From Mycolicibacterium hippocampi (lineage in GTDB: Bacteria > Actinomycetota > Actinomycetes > Mycobacteriales > Mycobacteriaceae): a stretch of DNA of 64,000 nucleotides. Where the stretch lies: positions 3,410,001 through 3,474,000 of the forward strand of contig NZ_BLLB01000002.1 of assembly GCF_010723735.1 (NCBI RefSeq), given 5' to 3'. Under the pieces are notes generated by a model that did no database searches, had not been told where the DNA came from, and worked only from the letters and a program-made list of their open reading frames with translations. Positions 20,283-30,785 of this stretch are shown here, piece by piece (positions within the stretch are counted from its first letter, which is position 1; every line of letters begins with the position of its first letter). Position numbers and translations under genes: made by a program.

Positions 20283-22477
20283 CAGGCCCGCCACCAGCCG
20301 GTGACGGTGGCGATCTGGCGGCCCAACTCACCGGTCATGGTGCGCATGTAGGTGCTCGAGATGTGGTGAGAGTCGTGATACATCAGCACATTTCCCTCCA
20401 CGGCTCGGCAATGATCGGGGCGACACACCGCGTTACTCATGTCGAGCGGATTGAGTAGCGGAAACTCCGCCACGTAGTCCAGTGTCGGGTTGTGATCCGA
20501 CAGTACTTCGGATCGTCCGATCCCGCACGATGTCGCGTCGCCGCCGTCGGCCAGACAGTCTGCGGGGAAGAACGGCTCCCCGTCCCGCACCAGCCACGGT
20601 GTGTCCCGCATCGCGAGGATGGGAATGTCGTTCTCGGACAATGTCTCCCAGATTCCCAGGTAGCTGGACGGCATGACGTCGCCGGGCTTGGTGTTCCACG
20701 GGCGGGTCGAGGTCGTGAAGACGTAGTCGGGCTTGTCCGCGATGAGCATCGGCATCACCCGCTTGTTCCATTCACGGCACCGCGGGTACTCCCGGTTGTC
20801 GCCCATCACCAGCGGCCTCTCCGCCGTCGTCAGCGGGCAGCCCATCTTCAGGTAGGTGACGACCTTGAAGTGGTGTTGCCTGCCCAGCAGATCCAGCGCG
20901 GTGATCCAGTGTTCGGCATGTGAACCGCCCGCCAGGGCGATGGTGCGCGACGCGTTCTCGTCTCCGTAGGTGCAGTTGATCACGCTTGCGTTCTCGAAGT
21001 CGCTGATACATCCGTCGATGGTGGTTTGCGGTATGTCGTCGTCGGCCTCGAGCACCGTCGGGCGCATCGGCAGCTTGGGCACCCTGGCGTTGTCGACCAG
21101 CGCGCGTGCGCCGGGATAGTCGCGCAGCGAGAGGCCGGCGAGCTCGCCACCGTTCGCGCGCAGTACGGTCACGTGCTCGCGCCAGGTGAACGACATCGCG
21201 GTCAGCGCCACCCCGAGCAGCGCGACGACGGACCCGAGCACGATCGTCGGCCGACGCAGCCGGCGCAGGGCCACCGAGGACTTCGGCGGTGCGGCAGCAG
21301 GTGCGACCGCTGAGGAACTGCGGGTGCGTAGCGGCTCCTCGACGTAACGCATTGTCAGCCAGGCCAACAGGGCTGAAACCGACAGCACTGCCGCGCCCTC
21401 GAGGAAGTTCACACCCGTACCACCGGTGTAGGCCAGGTAGAAGATGAGCAACGGCCAGTGCCAGAGATACAGCGAGTAGGCCATGCTGCCCAACGTCAGG
21501 AACGGCGCCGACGCGAGCAACCGGTTGGGCGCGGGCAGTCGGCCGCGGGTGTGCGGATCGGCGTGCCGGTTCGCCGCGGACAGGATGAACAGCAGCGTGG
21601 CGCCCACCGGGACCAACGCCCACGGCCCGGGGAACTCTTTGACGCCGTCGATCAGCGCGCCGCACGACAGGATCGCCGCGAGCGCCACCACGGCGGCCAC
21701 CGTGCGCAACCACATGGGGCAGCGCACGTGCGGAACCAATGCTCCCACCAGTGCGCCCAGCAGGAGCTCCCAGGCACGCGCGAAACTGCTGTAGTACGCC
21801 GTGGCCTGGTCGGTGTTGTGCGCGATGATCGCGTACACGAACGAGGCGATGGTCAGTGCGGTGAGCAACACCACGAAAGTCGCCCGCATGTGCCTGCCCA
21901 GTACGCGCCGGAACAAGAAGGCGGACAACAGGATCAGGACCAGGAACGAGATGTAGAACTGGCCCTGCACTGACATCGACCAGATGTGCTGCAGCGGGCT
22001 GACCGCCTCGCCGGCACGCAGGTAGTCCGACGCGGAGCGGGCGAGTTCCCAGTTCTGGTAATACCCCAGGCTGGCCAGGCTCTGATCGGCGAATGTCTCC
22101 CAGCGTGTCTCCGGCTGGATCAGCACGGTCAGCACCGCTGAGGCGGCCAGCACCACGACCAGGGCGGGCAGCAGTCGGCGGACCAACCGGGTGACCTCCC
22201 GGACCGGCCGCAAAGCCACCCCCGGGGTCAGTGCGCCGCGCAGCAACCGGCCGCCGAAGAAGAACCCGGACAGGACCAGGAAGACGTCGACGCCGCCGGA
22301 CACCCGCCCGAACCACACGTGGAACACCGCCACCAGCGCGATCGCGATACCGCGCAGCCCGTCGAGGTCGTGGCGATAGAAGCCGGAAGTCTGCGCCACC
22401 GTACGGGGCACCGCGGCAGGCGGGATCACTCCCGGAGCGGTCGCGGGCGCCGGCCGGGCGGGGGCGAGGGTCATCAT
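20282..22477 (-). CDS. Membrane acyltransferase 3 with C-terminal SGNH domain
   Basis: 731 residues. The N-terminal half is an OafA/YrhL acyltransferase-3 domain with about ten membrane helices, opened by [20 protein letters not shown]. The extracytoplasmic C-terminal half (about residues 470-731) is SGNH-like, with a GGSH variant of the usual GDSH block ([10 protein letters not shown]) and the Asp-His end motif MYHDSHHIS. Such proteins O-acylate cell-envelope glycans or lipids. The acceptor is unknown. Corresponds to Rv1565c. Its stop overlaps the treX start, and it is divergent from bioA with 23 bases between starts. Confidence 0.88.
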   Translation of the reverse strand: MMTLAPARPAPATAPGVIPPAAVPRTVAQTSGFYRHDLDGLRGIAIALVAVFHVWFGRVSGGVDVFLVLSGFFFGGRLLRGALTPGVALRPVREVTRLVRRLLPALVVVLAASAVLTVLIQPETRWETFADQSLASLGYYQNWELARSASDYLRAGEAVSPLQHIWSMSVQGQFYISFLVLILLSAFLFRRVLGRHMRATFVVLLTALTIASFVYAIIAHNTDQATAYYSSFARAWELLLGALVGALVPHVRCPMWLRTVAAVVALAAILSCGALIDGVKEFPGPWALVPVGATLLFILSAANRHADPHTRGRLPAPNRLLASAPFLTLGSMAYSLYLWHWPLLIFYLAYTGGTGVNFLEGAAVLSVSALLAWLTMRYVEEPLRTRSSSAVAPAAAPPKSSVALRRLRRPTIVLGSVVALLGVALTAMSFTWREHVTVLRANGGELAGLSLRDYPGARALVDNARVPKLPMRPTVLEADDDIPQTTIDGCISDFENASVINCTYGDENASRTIALAGGSHAEHWITALDLLGRQHHFKVVTYLKMGCPLTTAERPLVMGDNREYPRCREWNKRVMPMLIADKPDYVFTTSTRPWNTKPGDVMPSSYLGIWETLSENDIPILAMRDTPWLVRDGEPFFPADCLADGGDATSCGIGRSEVLSDHNPTLDYVAEFPLLNPLDMSNAVCRPDHCRAVEGNVLMYHDSHHISSTYMRTMTGELGRQIATVTGWWRA

Positions 22478-22500
22478 GGTCGACGGTTAATCTACCGAAG
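22478..22500. promoter_or_regulatory. Overlapping divergent promoters (acyltransferase / bioA)
   Basis: The heptamer TAATCTA (22488-22494) reads as -10 TAATCT rightwards, ending 7 bases before a GTG at 22501, and as TAGATT leftwards, ending 11 bases before the acyltransferase ATG. One symmetric element could therefore serve both genes. Inferred from sequence. Confidence 0.5.
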
Positions 22501-23802
22501 GTGCCTGCGATGACGCCCGCCGAGATCAGCGCTGTTGATGCCGCCCACATCTGGCATCCCTACAGCCCCATCGGGGCCGACGCACTGGCTCCGACGGTGG
22601 CGGTGGGTGCGCGCGGCGCCTGGCTGACCCTGATCCACGAGAACAGACCTGTTGAGGTGCTCGACGCGATGGCGTCGTGGTGGACCGCGGTGCACGGCCA
22701 CGGTCATCCGGTTCTCGACGCCGCGATCACCCGGCAACTCGCGACGATGAACCACGTGATGTTCGGCGGGCTCACCCACGAGCCGGCCGCCCGGCTGGCA
22801 GAGCTGCTGGTGGAGGTCACGCCAGAGGGGCTGGAGACGGTGTTCTTCAGCGACTCCGGCTCGGTGTCGGTCGAGGTCGCGGTCAAGATGGCGCTTCAGT
22901 TCTGGCGCAGCACCGGGCGCGGGGACAAGCGACGGCTGATGACGTGGCGCGGCGGCTATCACGGTGACACCTTCACACCGATGAGTGTGTGCGATCCGCA
23001 GGGCGGCATGCACGAACTGTGGACCGGGCAGAACTCGCTGCTGGCAGACCAGGTGTTCGCCCCGCCGGTGCCGTCGGCCTACGACCCCGATTACAGCGCC
23101 GCCTTTTCCCGGCAGCTCGCCGAGCACGCCGACGAACTCGCGGCGGTCATCGTCGAGCCGGTGGTGCAGGGCGCCGGCGGTATGCGATTCCACGACCCGC
23201 GCTATCTGGTCGACCTGCGACGGGCCTGTGACGAGCACGGCGTGCTGCTCATCTTCGACGAGATCGCCACCGGATTCGGCCGTACCGGGGTGATGTTCGC
23301 TGCCGACCACGCCGGTGTCTGCCCTGACATCATGTGTGTCGGCAAGGCTCTCACCGGCGGTTACCTGACCCTGGCCGCGACGCTGTGCACACGGCTGGTC
23401 GCCGACACGATCAGCTCCAACCCGCCGGGGGCGCTGATGCACGGTCCGACGTTCATGGCCAACGCACTGGCATGCGCGGTGAGCGTCGCCTCGGTGGAGT
23501 TGTTGATGTCCGGCGACTGGCAGTCGCAGGTCCGCGCGATCGAGACGGGGCTGACCGACGGACTGTCCGAGGCGGCGATGCTGCCCAACGTCGTCGACGT
23601 CCGGGTCCTCGGCGCGATCGGGGTGCTCGAGTTGGACCGGCAGGTGGACCTGCGCATCGCCACCCCGGCCGCCATCGAGCACGGCGTGTGGCTGCGGCCG
23701 TTCCGCAACCTCGTCTATGTGATGCCGCCGTATATCTGCAGCACCGCCGAGGTCGACCAGATCACCTCGGCGATGGTCGGTGTCGCGCGTGCTCTAACCT
23801 GA
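22501..23802 (+). CDS. bioA: 7,8-diaminopelargonate (DAPA) aminotransferase
   Basis: A PLP enzyme of biotin synthesis that turns KAPA into DAPA using SAM as amino donor. 433 residues. WHPYSPIG and [13 protein letters not shown] form the substrate pocket, GGYHGDT is conserved, [12 protein letters not shown] holds the PLP Asp and [12 protein letters not shown] the PLP Lys. GTG 22501 is chosen because a -10 ends 7 bases before it (leaderless). ATG 22510, with GAAGG upstream, is the alternative and removes three residues. No BioQ box is seen here. Confidence 0.95.
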   Translation: MPAMTPAEISAVDAAHIWHPYSPIGADALAPTVAVGARGAWLTLIHENRPVEVLDAMASWWTAVHGHGHPVLDAAITRQLATMNHVMFGGLTHEPAARLAELLVEVTPEGLETVFFSDSGSVSVEVAVKMALQFWRSTGRGDKRRLMTWRGGYHGDTFTPMSVCDPQGGMHELWTGQNSLLADQVFAPPVPSAYDPDYSAAFSRQLAEHADELAAVIVEPVVQGAGGMRFHDPRYLVDLRRACDEHGVLLIFDEIATGFGRTGVMFAADHAGVCPDIMCVGKALTGGYLTLAATLCTRLVADTISSNPPGALMHGPTFMANALACAVSVASVELLMSGDWQSQVRAIETGLTDGLSEAAMLPNVVDVRVLGAIGVLELDRQVDLRIATPAAIEHGVWLRPFRNLVYVMPPYICSTAEVDQITSAMVGVARALT

Positions 23803-23812
23803 ACGGTGTTCA
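23800..23812. promoter_or_regulatory. BioQ operator at the bioF promoter
   Basis: TGAACGGTGTTCA is an inverted repeat (TGAAC-N3-GTTCA) that matches the known mycobacterial BioQ box. It overlaps the bioA stop and sits on the expected bioF transcription start. The -10 is TAACCT (23795-23800). The site and its flanks are identical over 21 bases to the one before bioB. Confidence 0.8.
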
Positions 23813-23841
23813 AGAGTGCTGAGCGAGCCCGAGGAGCGCCT

Positions 23842-24984
23842 GTGACCCGCGTCGGTCTGTCCCCGCTGGCCTGGCTCGACGAGGTCGAGACGCGGCGCCG
23901 TGCGGCCGGGTTGCGACGCTCTTTGCGCGCGCGGCCTCCAGTCGGCGCCGAGCTGGACCTGGCCTCCAACGACTACCTGGGCCTCTCCCAGCACCCTCGG
24001 GTGCTCGACGGCGGCGTGGCCGCGCTGCGCACCTGGGGCGCCGGGTCGACCGGGTCCCGGTTGGTCACCGGCAACACCGAACTCCACGAGAGCTTCGAGA
24101 ACGCGCTGGCGGAGTTCGTCGGCGCGGCCTCGGCCCTGGTGTTCTCCTCCGGGTACACCGCCAACCTCGGAGCGGTGGTGGCGTTGTCGGGACCGGGGTC
24201 ATTGCTGGTGTCCGATGCGCTGTCCCACGCCTCTCTGGTGGACGCGTGCCGGTTGTCGCGGGCCCGGGTCGTGGTCACCCCGCACGCCGACGTGTCCGCG
24301 GTGGACGCCGCGTTGGCCGAACGCACCGAGGAGCGCGCGGTCGTGGTGACCGACTCCGTCTTCTCCGCCGACGGCGTGCTGGCGCCGCTGCGGGCGCTGC
24401 ACGAGGTGTGCCGGCGCCGCGGAGCGCTGCTGATCGTCGACGAAGCCCACGGCTTGGGGGTGCGCGGCGACGGTGGCCGTGGCCTGCTCCATGAGCAGGG
24501 CCTGGCCGGCGCCCCGGACGTGGTGATGACGACGACGCTGTCCAAGGCCCTCGGCAGCCAGGGTGGCGTGGTGCTGGGTCCCGTGGCTGTTCGCGACCAC
24601 CTGATCGATGCTGCCCGGCCGTTCATCTTCGACACCGGGCTGGCACCCGCAGCCGTCGGCGCCGCACACGCCGCGCTGCAGGTGCTCGTCGACGAGCCGT
24701 GGCGTGCGCAGCGGGTGCTCGACCACGCCGCCGCGCTGGCGTCGGTGTGCGGCGTCGGCGAGGTTCCGCCCTCGGCCGTGGTGTCGGTGATCCTCGGCGA
24801 GCCGGAGGTCGCGCTGGCCGCCGCCGCCGCCTGCCTGGAGCGCGGAGTGCGGGTCGGGTGCTTCCGGCCCCCCACAGTGCCCGCGGGCACCTCCCGGTTG
24901 CGATTGACCGCTCGCGCCTCCCTGACCGACGAGGAGATGGTGTTGGCGCGCGCCGTGCTCACCGACGTGCTGTCACCGACGTGA
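23842..24984 (+). CDS. bioF: 8-amino-7-oxononanoate (KAPA) synthase
   Basis: A PLP enzyme condensing pimeloyl thioester with alanine to KAPA. 380 residues. [38 protein letters not shown] and the PLP Lys in [12 protein letters not shown] are all present. GTG 23842 has a good Shine-Dalgarno (GAGGAG, 5-base spacing). A GTG at 23806 would lie on the BioQ box and is less likely. Followed by bioD with a GTGA overlap. Expected to be repressed by BioQ when biotin is ample. Confidence 0.95.
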   Translation: MTRVGLSPLAWLDEVETRRRAAGLRRSLRARPPVGAELDLASNDYLGLSQHPRVLDGGVAALRTWGAGSTGSRLVTGNTELHESFENALAEFVGAASALVFSSGYTANLGAVVALSGPGSLLVSDALSHASLVDACRLSRARVVVTPHADVSAVDAALAERTEERAVVVTDSVFSADGVLAPLRALHEVCRRRGALLIVDEAHGLGVRGDGGRGLLHEQGLAGAPDVVMTTTLSKALGSQGGVVLGPVAVRDHLIDAARPFIFDTGLAPAAVGAAHAALQVLVDEPWRAQRVLDHAAALASVCGVGEVPPSAVVSVILGEPEVALAAAAACLERGVRVGCFRPPTVPAGTSRLRLTARASLTDEEMVLARAVLTDVLSPT

Positions 24985-25661
24985 GCGTCCTCGTCGTCAC
25001 CGGAACCGGGACCGGCGTCGGCAAGACCATCGCCACCGCGGCTCTGGCCTGCCACGCCAGGTCCGCCGGTGTCGACGTCGCGGTGTGCAAGCCGGTGCAG
25101 ACCGGAACCGAAGACGGCGACGACGATCTCGCCGAGGTGGCCCGTCTGTCCGGGGTGCTCGAATTACATTCTCTGGCAAAGTTTCCCGAGCCGCTGGCAC
25201 CGCAGGCCGCTGCTGCGCGGGTCGGCTCGGCACTACCGAGCAGAACGTCGCTCGTCGACATGGTCACCGCCGTCGACCGGCCGGGCAGGCTCACCCTCGT
25301 CGAAGGTGCGGGTGGTCTGCTGGTCCAGATCGGTGCCGACGGGGTGACGCTGCGCGACATCGCGGCCGATCTCGGCGCGCCGGTTCTGACGGTGGTCGCT
25401 CCGGGTCTCGGCACCCTCAATCACACCGCGCTGACGCTGGAGGCCCTGGCGGCCAGGCGGATCGTCGTCGCGGGCCTGGTGATCGGTGCGTGGCCGGCCG
25501 AGCCGGGCGTGGCCGAGGTGGGCAACAGAGACGAGCTGGCAGGGCTGGCGCCGGTGCGCGCCGTGCTGCCCGACGGCGCCGGGTCGATGACGGCGCAGCG
25601 ATTCGAGTCCGTCAGCGCGGCGGCGTTCGACCGATCGTGGGTCCGGAGCCTGGTCGGCTGA
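24981..25661 (+). CDS. bioD: Dethiobiotin synthetase
   Basis: ATP-dependent ring closure of DAPA to dethiobiotin with CO2. 226 residues, the M. tuberculosis length. The Walker A loop GTGTGVGKT is at residues 8-16, VCKPVQTGT binds substrate and EGAGGLLVQ follows. The GTG start overlaps the bioF stop (GTGA), so the two are co-translated. The next gene overlaps its stop by one base. Confidence 0.95.
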   Translation: MSVLVVTGTGTGVGKTIATAALACHARSAGVDVAVCKPVQTGTEDGDDDLAEVARLSGVLELHSLAKFPEPLAPQAAAARVGSALPSRTSLVDMVTAVDRPGRLTLVEGAGGLLVQIGADGVTLRDIAADLGAPVLTVVAPGLGTLNHTALTLEALAARRIVVAGLVIGAWPAEPGVAEVGNRDELAGLAPVRAVLPDGAGSMTAQRFESVSAAAFDRSWVRSLVG

Positions 25662-26179
25662 TGGTGCACTCGGTGGAGATGTTGTTCGACGCCGAGACCG
25701 AGGCGGCAGTCGAGCGCATCTGGCACGACATGATGGCGCTCGGCATTCGCAGCCAGGCCGCCCACCGGTCGCCCAGCAACCGCCCCCACATCACCGTCAC
25801 CGTCGCCGAACAGATGGCCGACACCGTCGACGCCGCCTTGCGACCGGCCCTGGCCCGGTTGCCGTTGGAGTGCCGGATCGGGGCGCCGATGGTGTTCGGC
25901 GTCCGCTCGATCACGCTGGTCCGCCTCGTGGTGCCCTCTGCCGAACTACTGGACCTGCAGGCGGACGTCCACCGGATCTGTCTTGCGCACATGCCGGACG
26001 GTCCTCTTGCGCACACCGAACCGGGACAGTGGACACCACACGTCACGCTGGCGCGGCGGATGCCGCCAGATCAGTTGCCGCAGGCGTTGGCGTTACCGGT
26101 GGGCGCCGAGATCCGCGGTCGCATCACGGGGTTGCGGCACTGGGACGGCAACACGAAGGTCGTGCACCCGATCGGCTGA
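25661..26179 (+). CDS. 2H phosphodiesterase / 2'-5' RNA ligase-like protein
   Basis: 172 residues, coupled to bioD by TGATG. Two H-x-T signatures define the 2H fold: RPHITVTVAE (about residues 44-53) and TPHVTLARR (about 126-134). Members act on cyclic phosphates of RNA or nucleotides. The true substrate here is unknown. It corresponds to Rv1571, so its link with bioFD is conserved across mycobacteria and it should fall under BioQ control. Converges on bioQ with a 4-base gap. Confidence 0.85.
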   Translation: MVHSVEMLFDAETEAAVERIWHDMMALGIRSQAAHRSPSNRPHITVTVAEQMADTVDAALRPALARLPLECRIGAPMVFGVRSITLVRLVVPSAELLDLQADVHRICLAHMPDGPLAHTEPGQWTPHVTLARRMPPDQLPQALALPVGAEIRGRITGLRHWDGNTKVVHPIG

Positions 26180-26183
26180 CCGG

Positions 26184-26756
26184 TCACACGTCGGCGCGGC
26201 TGTGTGCGGCGATCCCGTCGACGAGCAGGCTCAGGCCGAACGCGAACCGGGCGCTGGGGTTCTGGGTCCAGACGGTCGAGGAGACGTCGGCACCCGCTGC
26301 GTCCCACTGCATCCGGGACTGCTCGTCGGCGGTGAAGCCGAGCACGTAGTAGACGACGGAGCGGGCGGCCAGCTCCGCGTTCGCCGATGTCACACCGGCT
26401 TCGGCCGCGGCGGCGCCGAGCTCGGCGAGAACGTCGCCCATCACCTCCGACTGGCCGGCGGCGAAACTGGCCGACACCAGCTCGGCGGCGTCGGTGTGTG
26501 ACAGCAATGCATCGCGGAGCCGGCCGCAGATGCCGACGATGCGGGCACTCCAGTCGCCCGGCTCCCCGCGCACCGGCTCCAGGATGCGGTCGGCCACCGC
26601 CCCGAGGAGCTGCTGCTTGTTGGCGAAGTGCCAGTACAGGGCACCGGGGGTGACGGCCAGCTCGCGGGCCAGCCGCCGCATCGAAAGGTCGGCGATGCCG
26701 TAGTCGTCCAGCAGCGCCGTCGCCGCGTCGACCACGTCACGTTTGTGGAGCTGCAC
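26184..26756 (-). CDS. bioQ: TetR-family biotin repressor BioQ
   Basis: 190 residues. The N-terminal helix-turn-helix includes LSMRRLARELAVTPGALYWHF, and the C-terminal effector domain is alpha-helical. It is divergent from bioB, the position known for BioQ in M. smegmatis, and two BioQ boxes occur in this window. GTG 26756 lies 7 bases after a TAGGGT -10 (26768-26763, minus strand), giving a leaderless mRNA whose promoter abuts the operator, so it is probably autoregulated. Confidence 0.88.
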   Translation of the reverse strand: MQLHKRDVVDAATALLDDYGIADLSMRRLARELAVTPGALYWHFANKQQLLGAVADRILEPVRGEPGDWSARIVGICGRLRDALLSHTDAAELVSASFAAGQSEVMGDVLAELGAAAAEAGVTSANAELAARSVVYYVLGFTADEQSRMQWDAAGADVSSTVWTQNPSARFAFGLSLLVDGIAAHSRADV

Positions 26757-26784
26757 ACCGGTACCCTAACCTGAACGGTGTTCA
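26757..26784. promoter_or_regulatory. BioQ operator with divergent bioQ and bioB promoters
   Basis: The BioQ box TGAACGGTGTTCA is at 26772-26784. TAACCT (26767-26772) is the bioB -10, placing the start near 26779, inside the box. TAGGGT (26768-26763) is the bioQ -10. The two -10 elements share two bases, so one bound repressor can block both. Confidence 0.75.
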
Positions 26785-26800
26785 AGTGGGCGACAGATAG

Positions 26801-27804
<1,004 letters not shown>

Positions 27805-27805
<1 letters not shown>

Positions 27806-28050
27806 TGGACACCGTCGTTTCACCCGAGGGCGAGCTGCCGGCTCCGGTCGGTGCAGGCGTTTACAACGTGTACACGGGTGAACCCGCAGGCAGCGTCGTG
27901 CCGACCACGGCGCAGTTGGGGCTGGAGCCGCCCCGCTTCTGTGCCGAATGCGGCCGCCGGATGATCGTTCAGGTGCGTCCGGACGGCTGGTGGGCGAAGT
28001 GCTCGCGGCACGGCCTGGTCGATTCCAAGGATCTGGAGCTCTACCGGTGA
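27805..28050 (+). CDS. bsaP: Biotin synthase auxiliary protein
   Basis: 81 residues, directly coupled to bioB. Only one short motif stands out: C46-x2-C49 ... C66-x2-H69 (FCAECG and AKCSRHG), able to hold an Fe-S cluster or zinc. It is the homologue of Rv1590, reported to be a small iron-sulfur protein that mycobacterial BioB needs for turnover. The genomic link and motif support this; the cluster type cannot be read from sequence. ATG 27805 is preferred over GTG 27802. Confidence 0.85.
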
Positions 28051-28703
28051 CCCTCCCGAGCCCGGAGCCGAGGGTGTCGCGGACGCGTGCCGCGCTGACC
28101 GTCGTGGTCGGTGCCGTGGCGGCAGGTGCCCTTGTGGGCGGCTTGTGGGCGTGGCTGGCGCCGCCGATCCACGGCGTGGTGGCGCTGACCCGCTCCGGTG
28201 AGCGGATCACCGCGTCCCTGGGCAGCGAGTCGGACCATTGGTTCACCGCGGCGTTCATGTTCGTCGGAATGCTCGCGGTGGTGGCTGTGCTCGGGGCGGT
28301 GCTGTTGTGGCAGTGGCGCGCTCACCGCGGACCGGTGATGGCGGCGGCGCTGACGGTCGGTGGTGTGGCCGCCGCGGTGGTGGCAGCGGCGGTCGGGGCG
28401 TCGCTGGCGCGCCTGCGGTATGGGGTCGTCGACGTAGCAGCGGCACCGGTGTCCGAGGAGAGCCGGGTGCACTACGTCGTCGAAGCCCCGGCGGTGTTCT
28501 TCGGCCATTCTGCACTTCAGATCGCGGCTACGGTGCTGCTCCCCGCCGCGGTCGCGGCGCTGGTGTATCTGCTTGGCGTCACCGCGACCCCGCGCGACGA
28601 CCTGGGTGCCTGGCCGCCGGTGGAGTACCCGCTGCCGACTACCGGTCGAATCGGGACAGGGGCTGACGTTCCACCCGTCGCCCCGTCAGCACCTTGGCCG
28701 TGA
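28047..28703 (+). CDS. DUF2567 membrane protein
   Basis: 218 residues with four hydrophobic segments (roughly residues 12-35, 67-92, 97-120 and 150-175) and a loop with an acidic [13 protein letters not shown] stretch. It matches Rv1591 in position and type. The GTG overlaps the bsaP stop (GTGA), so it is in the bioB transcript, but no biotin role is known. The last 65 bases overlap the convergent lipase gene, and its proline-rich C-terminus lies there. Confidence 0.8.
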   Translation: MTLPSPEPRVSRTRAALTVVVGAVAAGALVGGLWAWLAPPIHGVVALTRSGERITASLGSESDHWFTAAFMFVGMLAVVAVLGAVLLWQWRAHRGPVMAAALTVGGVAAAVVAAAVGASLARLRYGVVDVAAAPVSEESRVHYVVEAPAVFFGHSALQIAATVLLPAAVAALVYLLGVTATPRDDLGAWPPVEYPLPTTGRIGTGADVPPVAPSAPWP

Positions 28704-29991
28704 TCACGCCGAGGGTGAGCATCCCGCGGTAGGTCGACGGGTTGAGCAGCGTCGGCCACTTCGTGCGGGCGATGTGCGCACGCAGCGGCCGTCCGGCGAA
28801 GCGGTCTCGCAACCAGCGCAGCGTCATCGGCGCGGACATCGGGTGCAGCAGCATGTGCTCGCTGAACATGTCGCGGTGGTAGGTGACGCGGGCGCCGCCG
28901 CGGGTGTAGGTCTCGATCAATTCGTCGATGTCGTCGACGGAGATGATCCGGTCATGGACGGCCTGCACGATGAGCACCGGTGTCTTGGGGGTGGCGGTGC
29001 CGAGTTTGATGCGGTCGAAGACATTCTGGACCTCCGGCGTCAACAGGATCTCCTCGAGCGGCCGGTCGACCAGATCGGCCATGTCCTTTCCGGCGAGCCG
29101 GAGCAGGGCATGCGCCGTGGTCATCTTCTCGATCCGCGCGAGCATCGCCTTGCCTTCGTCGGTGGCGTGCTCGGAGATGATGCGGTCCAGGTCGGGGTAG
29201 ATGTGGGTCAGCGCCGCGACGACCATCGCCGGCAGTCCTGAATACACACTGCCGTTGAGACGCTTGAACGTATGACCGAGGTCGCCGACCGGCGAGCCCA
29301 GCACCGCGCCGACGACGTTGAGCTCCGGGGCGTAGCTGTCCTGCACCTCGGCGGCCCACGCAGAGGCCAACCCACCTCCGGAGTAGCCCCACAGCCCCAC
29401 GGGCGCCCCGGGTGCCAGCCCCAGCGGCTCGTGGTTGATCGCCGCGCGCACCCCGTCCAGCACGTGATAGCCGGGTTCGTGGGGAGCTCCCCAGCTACCG
29501 GCGGTGCCTTCGTGGTCGGGGACCGAGACGGCCCAGCCCTCGGCGAGCGCCGCAGCCACCAGCAGGAACTCGAACTGTGCCAGTGAGCCGATCGCCTTGG
29601 CGCCCCTGCGCAGGGCGTAGGACGGAAAGCACCGCCCCGCCACCGCGTCGATGGCGCACTGATACGACACGATCGGCAGAGGGCCGTCCATGGCCCGTTC
29701 GGTGGGGACCACCACGGTCGTGACCGTGGTCTGCGGCTCGCCGTTGAGGTCGGTGGTGCGGTACAGCAGCTGGGTCGCGTGGAATTTCTGCGGGATGAAG
29801 CCGAGAAAAGCGACCTCGACGTCGCGGGACCGCAGCACCGTTCCTGGCCGGGCGTGTTCGTAACCGGCCGGCGGCCGGTAGAACGAGTCGTAGGCGGGAA
29901 CGACCGGGCGCGCCTTGGGCTGAATGGGTTCATGGGGAGCCTGGCCGATCCACTGCGCTCCGGTGGACCGCGCCACGCTGCCGAGTTCCAT
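28639..29991 (-). CDS. LIP-type (secretory lipase family) esterase
   Basis: An alpha/beta hydrolase of 450 residues. The nucleophile elbow GYSGGG places Ser at residue 204, [10 protein letters not shown] offers the Asp and FSEHMLLH the His. Domain content matches the LIP/secretory lipase family (Rv1592c). No signal peptide is visible: the N-terminus is polar, so secretion is not supported by sequence. The natural ester is unknown. Follows nrtR on the same strand after 42 bases. Confidence 0.88.
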   Translation of the reverse strand: MELGSVARSTGAQWIGQAPHEPIQPKARPVVPAYDSFYRPPAGYEHARPGTVLRSRDVEVAFLGFIPQKFHATQLLYRTTDLNGEPQTTVTTVVVPTERAMDGPLPIVSYQCAIDAVAGRCFPSYALRRGAKAIGSLAQFEFLLVAAALAEGWAVSVPDHEGTAGSWGAPHEPGYHVLDGVRAAINHEPLGLAPGAPVGLWGYSGGGLASAWAAEVQDSYAPELNVVGAVLGSPVGDLGHTFKRLNGSVYSGLPAMVVAALTHIYPDLDRIISEHATDEGKAMLARIEKMTTAHALLRLAGKDMADLVDRPLEEILLTPEVQNVFDRIKLGTATPKTPVLIVQAVHDRIISVDDIDELIETYTRGGARVTYHRDMFSEHMLLHPMSAPMTLRWLRDRFAGRPLRAHIARTKWPTLLNPSTYRGMLTLGVITAKVLTGRRVERQPLSRFDR

Positions 29992-30004
29992 CCAGGCATT
30001 GTTG

Positions 30005-30021
30005 CTTAAGAACGTGTTAAG
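30005..30021. promoter_or_regulatory. AT-rich repeat before the lipase gene
   Basis: CTTAA-N7-TTAAG forms an inverted repeat, and TTAAGAA occurs twice in direct orientation (30006 and 30017). It is the only AT-rich stretch in the 42-base gap between nrtR and the lipase gene and may be a promoter or operator. No -10 with good spacing is seen. Confidence 0.3.
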
Positions 30022-30033
30022 AAGCCAGCCGAC

Positions 30034-30738
30034 TCACCCCGGGGGCCGTAATGCCGCGAATTCGTCGGTGACCCGGTAGCGCGAGTCGGTGAACCGGTAC
30101 AGCGCCGCCGGCCGGCCACCGCTGCGGCCCGATCGCGCGGTGGTGCCGGTCCTGGTGATGACGCGACGACGCTCGAGCACCCGCTGCAAGTTGGTGGCGT
30201 CGACTGGGTGGCCGAGCGCGGCGCTGTAGATGTCCCGCAGCGTCGAGAGAGCGAATTCCGCTGGGGCGAGAGCGAATCCGATGTTGGTGTAGGAGAGTTT
30301 GGCGACCAGACGGGTGCGGGCGTGCTCGACCATCGGGCCGTGGTCGAACGCCATCGGCGGCAGATCGCCGACCGGGTGCCATCGCGTGTCGGCGGGCAGC
30401 TCAGGGGTAGCGGGGGAGGGCACCAGACCGAGGAACGTGGACGCGATGGTCCGCCGGTGCGGCACCCGGTCCGGGTCGGAGAACACCGCGAGTTGCTCGA
30501 GGTGCGCCAGTTCACGTAGGTCCACCTTCTCGGCGAGCTGACGCCGGACCGAGCTCGTCATGTCCTCGTCGTCGCCGAGCCGCCCCCCGGGAAGGGACCA
30601 TTTTCCGCGCTCCGGGCTCAGTGCGCGCTGCCACAACAGCACGTGAAGTGCGGGTTTGTGTCCGGCGCCGGACGCCTGGCCCTGTCGGACCTGGAACACC
30701 GCGGCCAACACCTCGTGGTCGGTGCTAGTATGAACCAT
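30034..30738 (-). CDS. nrtR: NrtR-type NAD biosynthesis regulator (inactive Nudix domain plus winged helix)
   Basis: 234 residues. The N-terminal Nudix fold has GGRLGDDEDMTSSVRRQLAE, where the catalytic RE-x2-EE-x-G core has become RQ-x2-EK-x-D, so hydrolysis is unlikely. The C-terminal part (about 155-234) is a winged helix, with NLQRVLERRRVI and GGRPAALYRF. This is the NrtR/NdnR layout, in which the Nudix domain senses an NAD-related ligand. It faces nadABC, and the operator GTTTTCGA-N7-TCGAAAAC touches its ATG. Predicted leaderless. Confidence 0.88.
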   Translation of the reverse strand: MVHTSTDHEVLAAVFQVRQGQASGAGHKPALHVLLWQRALSPERGKWSLPGGRLGDDEDMTSSVRRQLAEKVDLRELAHLEQLAVFSDPDRVPHRRTIASTFLGLVPSPATPELPADTRWHPVGDLPPMAFDHGPMVEHARTRLVAKLSYTNIGFALAPAEFALSTLRDIYSAALGHPVDATNLQRVLERRRVITRTGTTARSGRSGGRPAALYRFTDSRYRVTDEFAALRPPG

Positions 30739-30761
30739 GTTTTCGATTATAAGTCGAAAAC
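30726..30761. promoter_or_regulatory. NrtR operator and divergent nrtR/nadA promoters
   Basis: GTTTTCGA-N7-TCGAAAAC (30739-30761) is a perfect 8+8 inverted repeat. A perfect TATAAT (30751-30746, minus) lies at its centre, 7 bases before the nrtR ATG. TAGTAT (30726-30731) is a candidate nadA -10, placing its start at the edge of the operator. Repressor binding would therefore cover the nrtR -10 and the nadA start. Confidence 0.75.
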
Positions 30762-30785
30762 CTCGGCGAAGTGAAGGAGGCGACG

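Noticed and set aside
23806..23841. Upstream GTG (23806) as the bioF start
   Set aside because: It lies inside the BioQ box at the predicted transcription start, while GTG 23842 has a strong GAGGAG site and starts at the conserved sequence.
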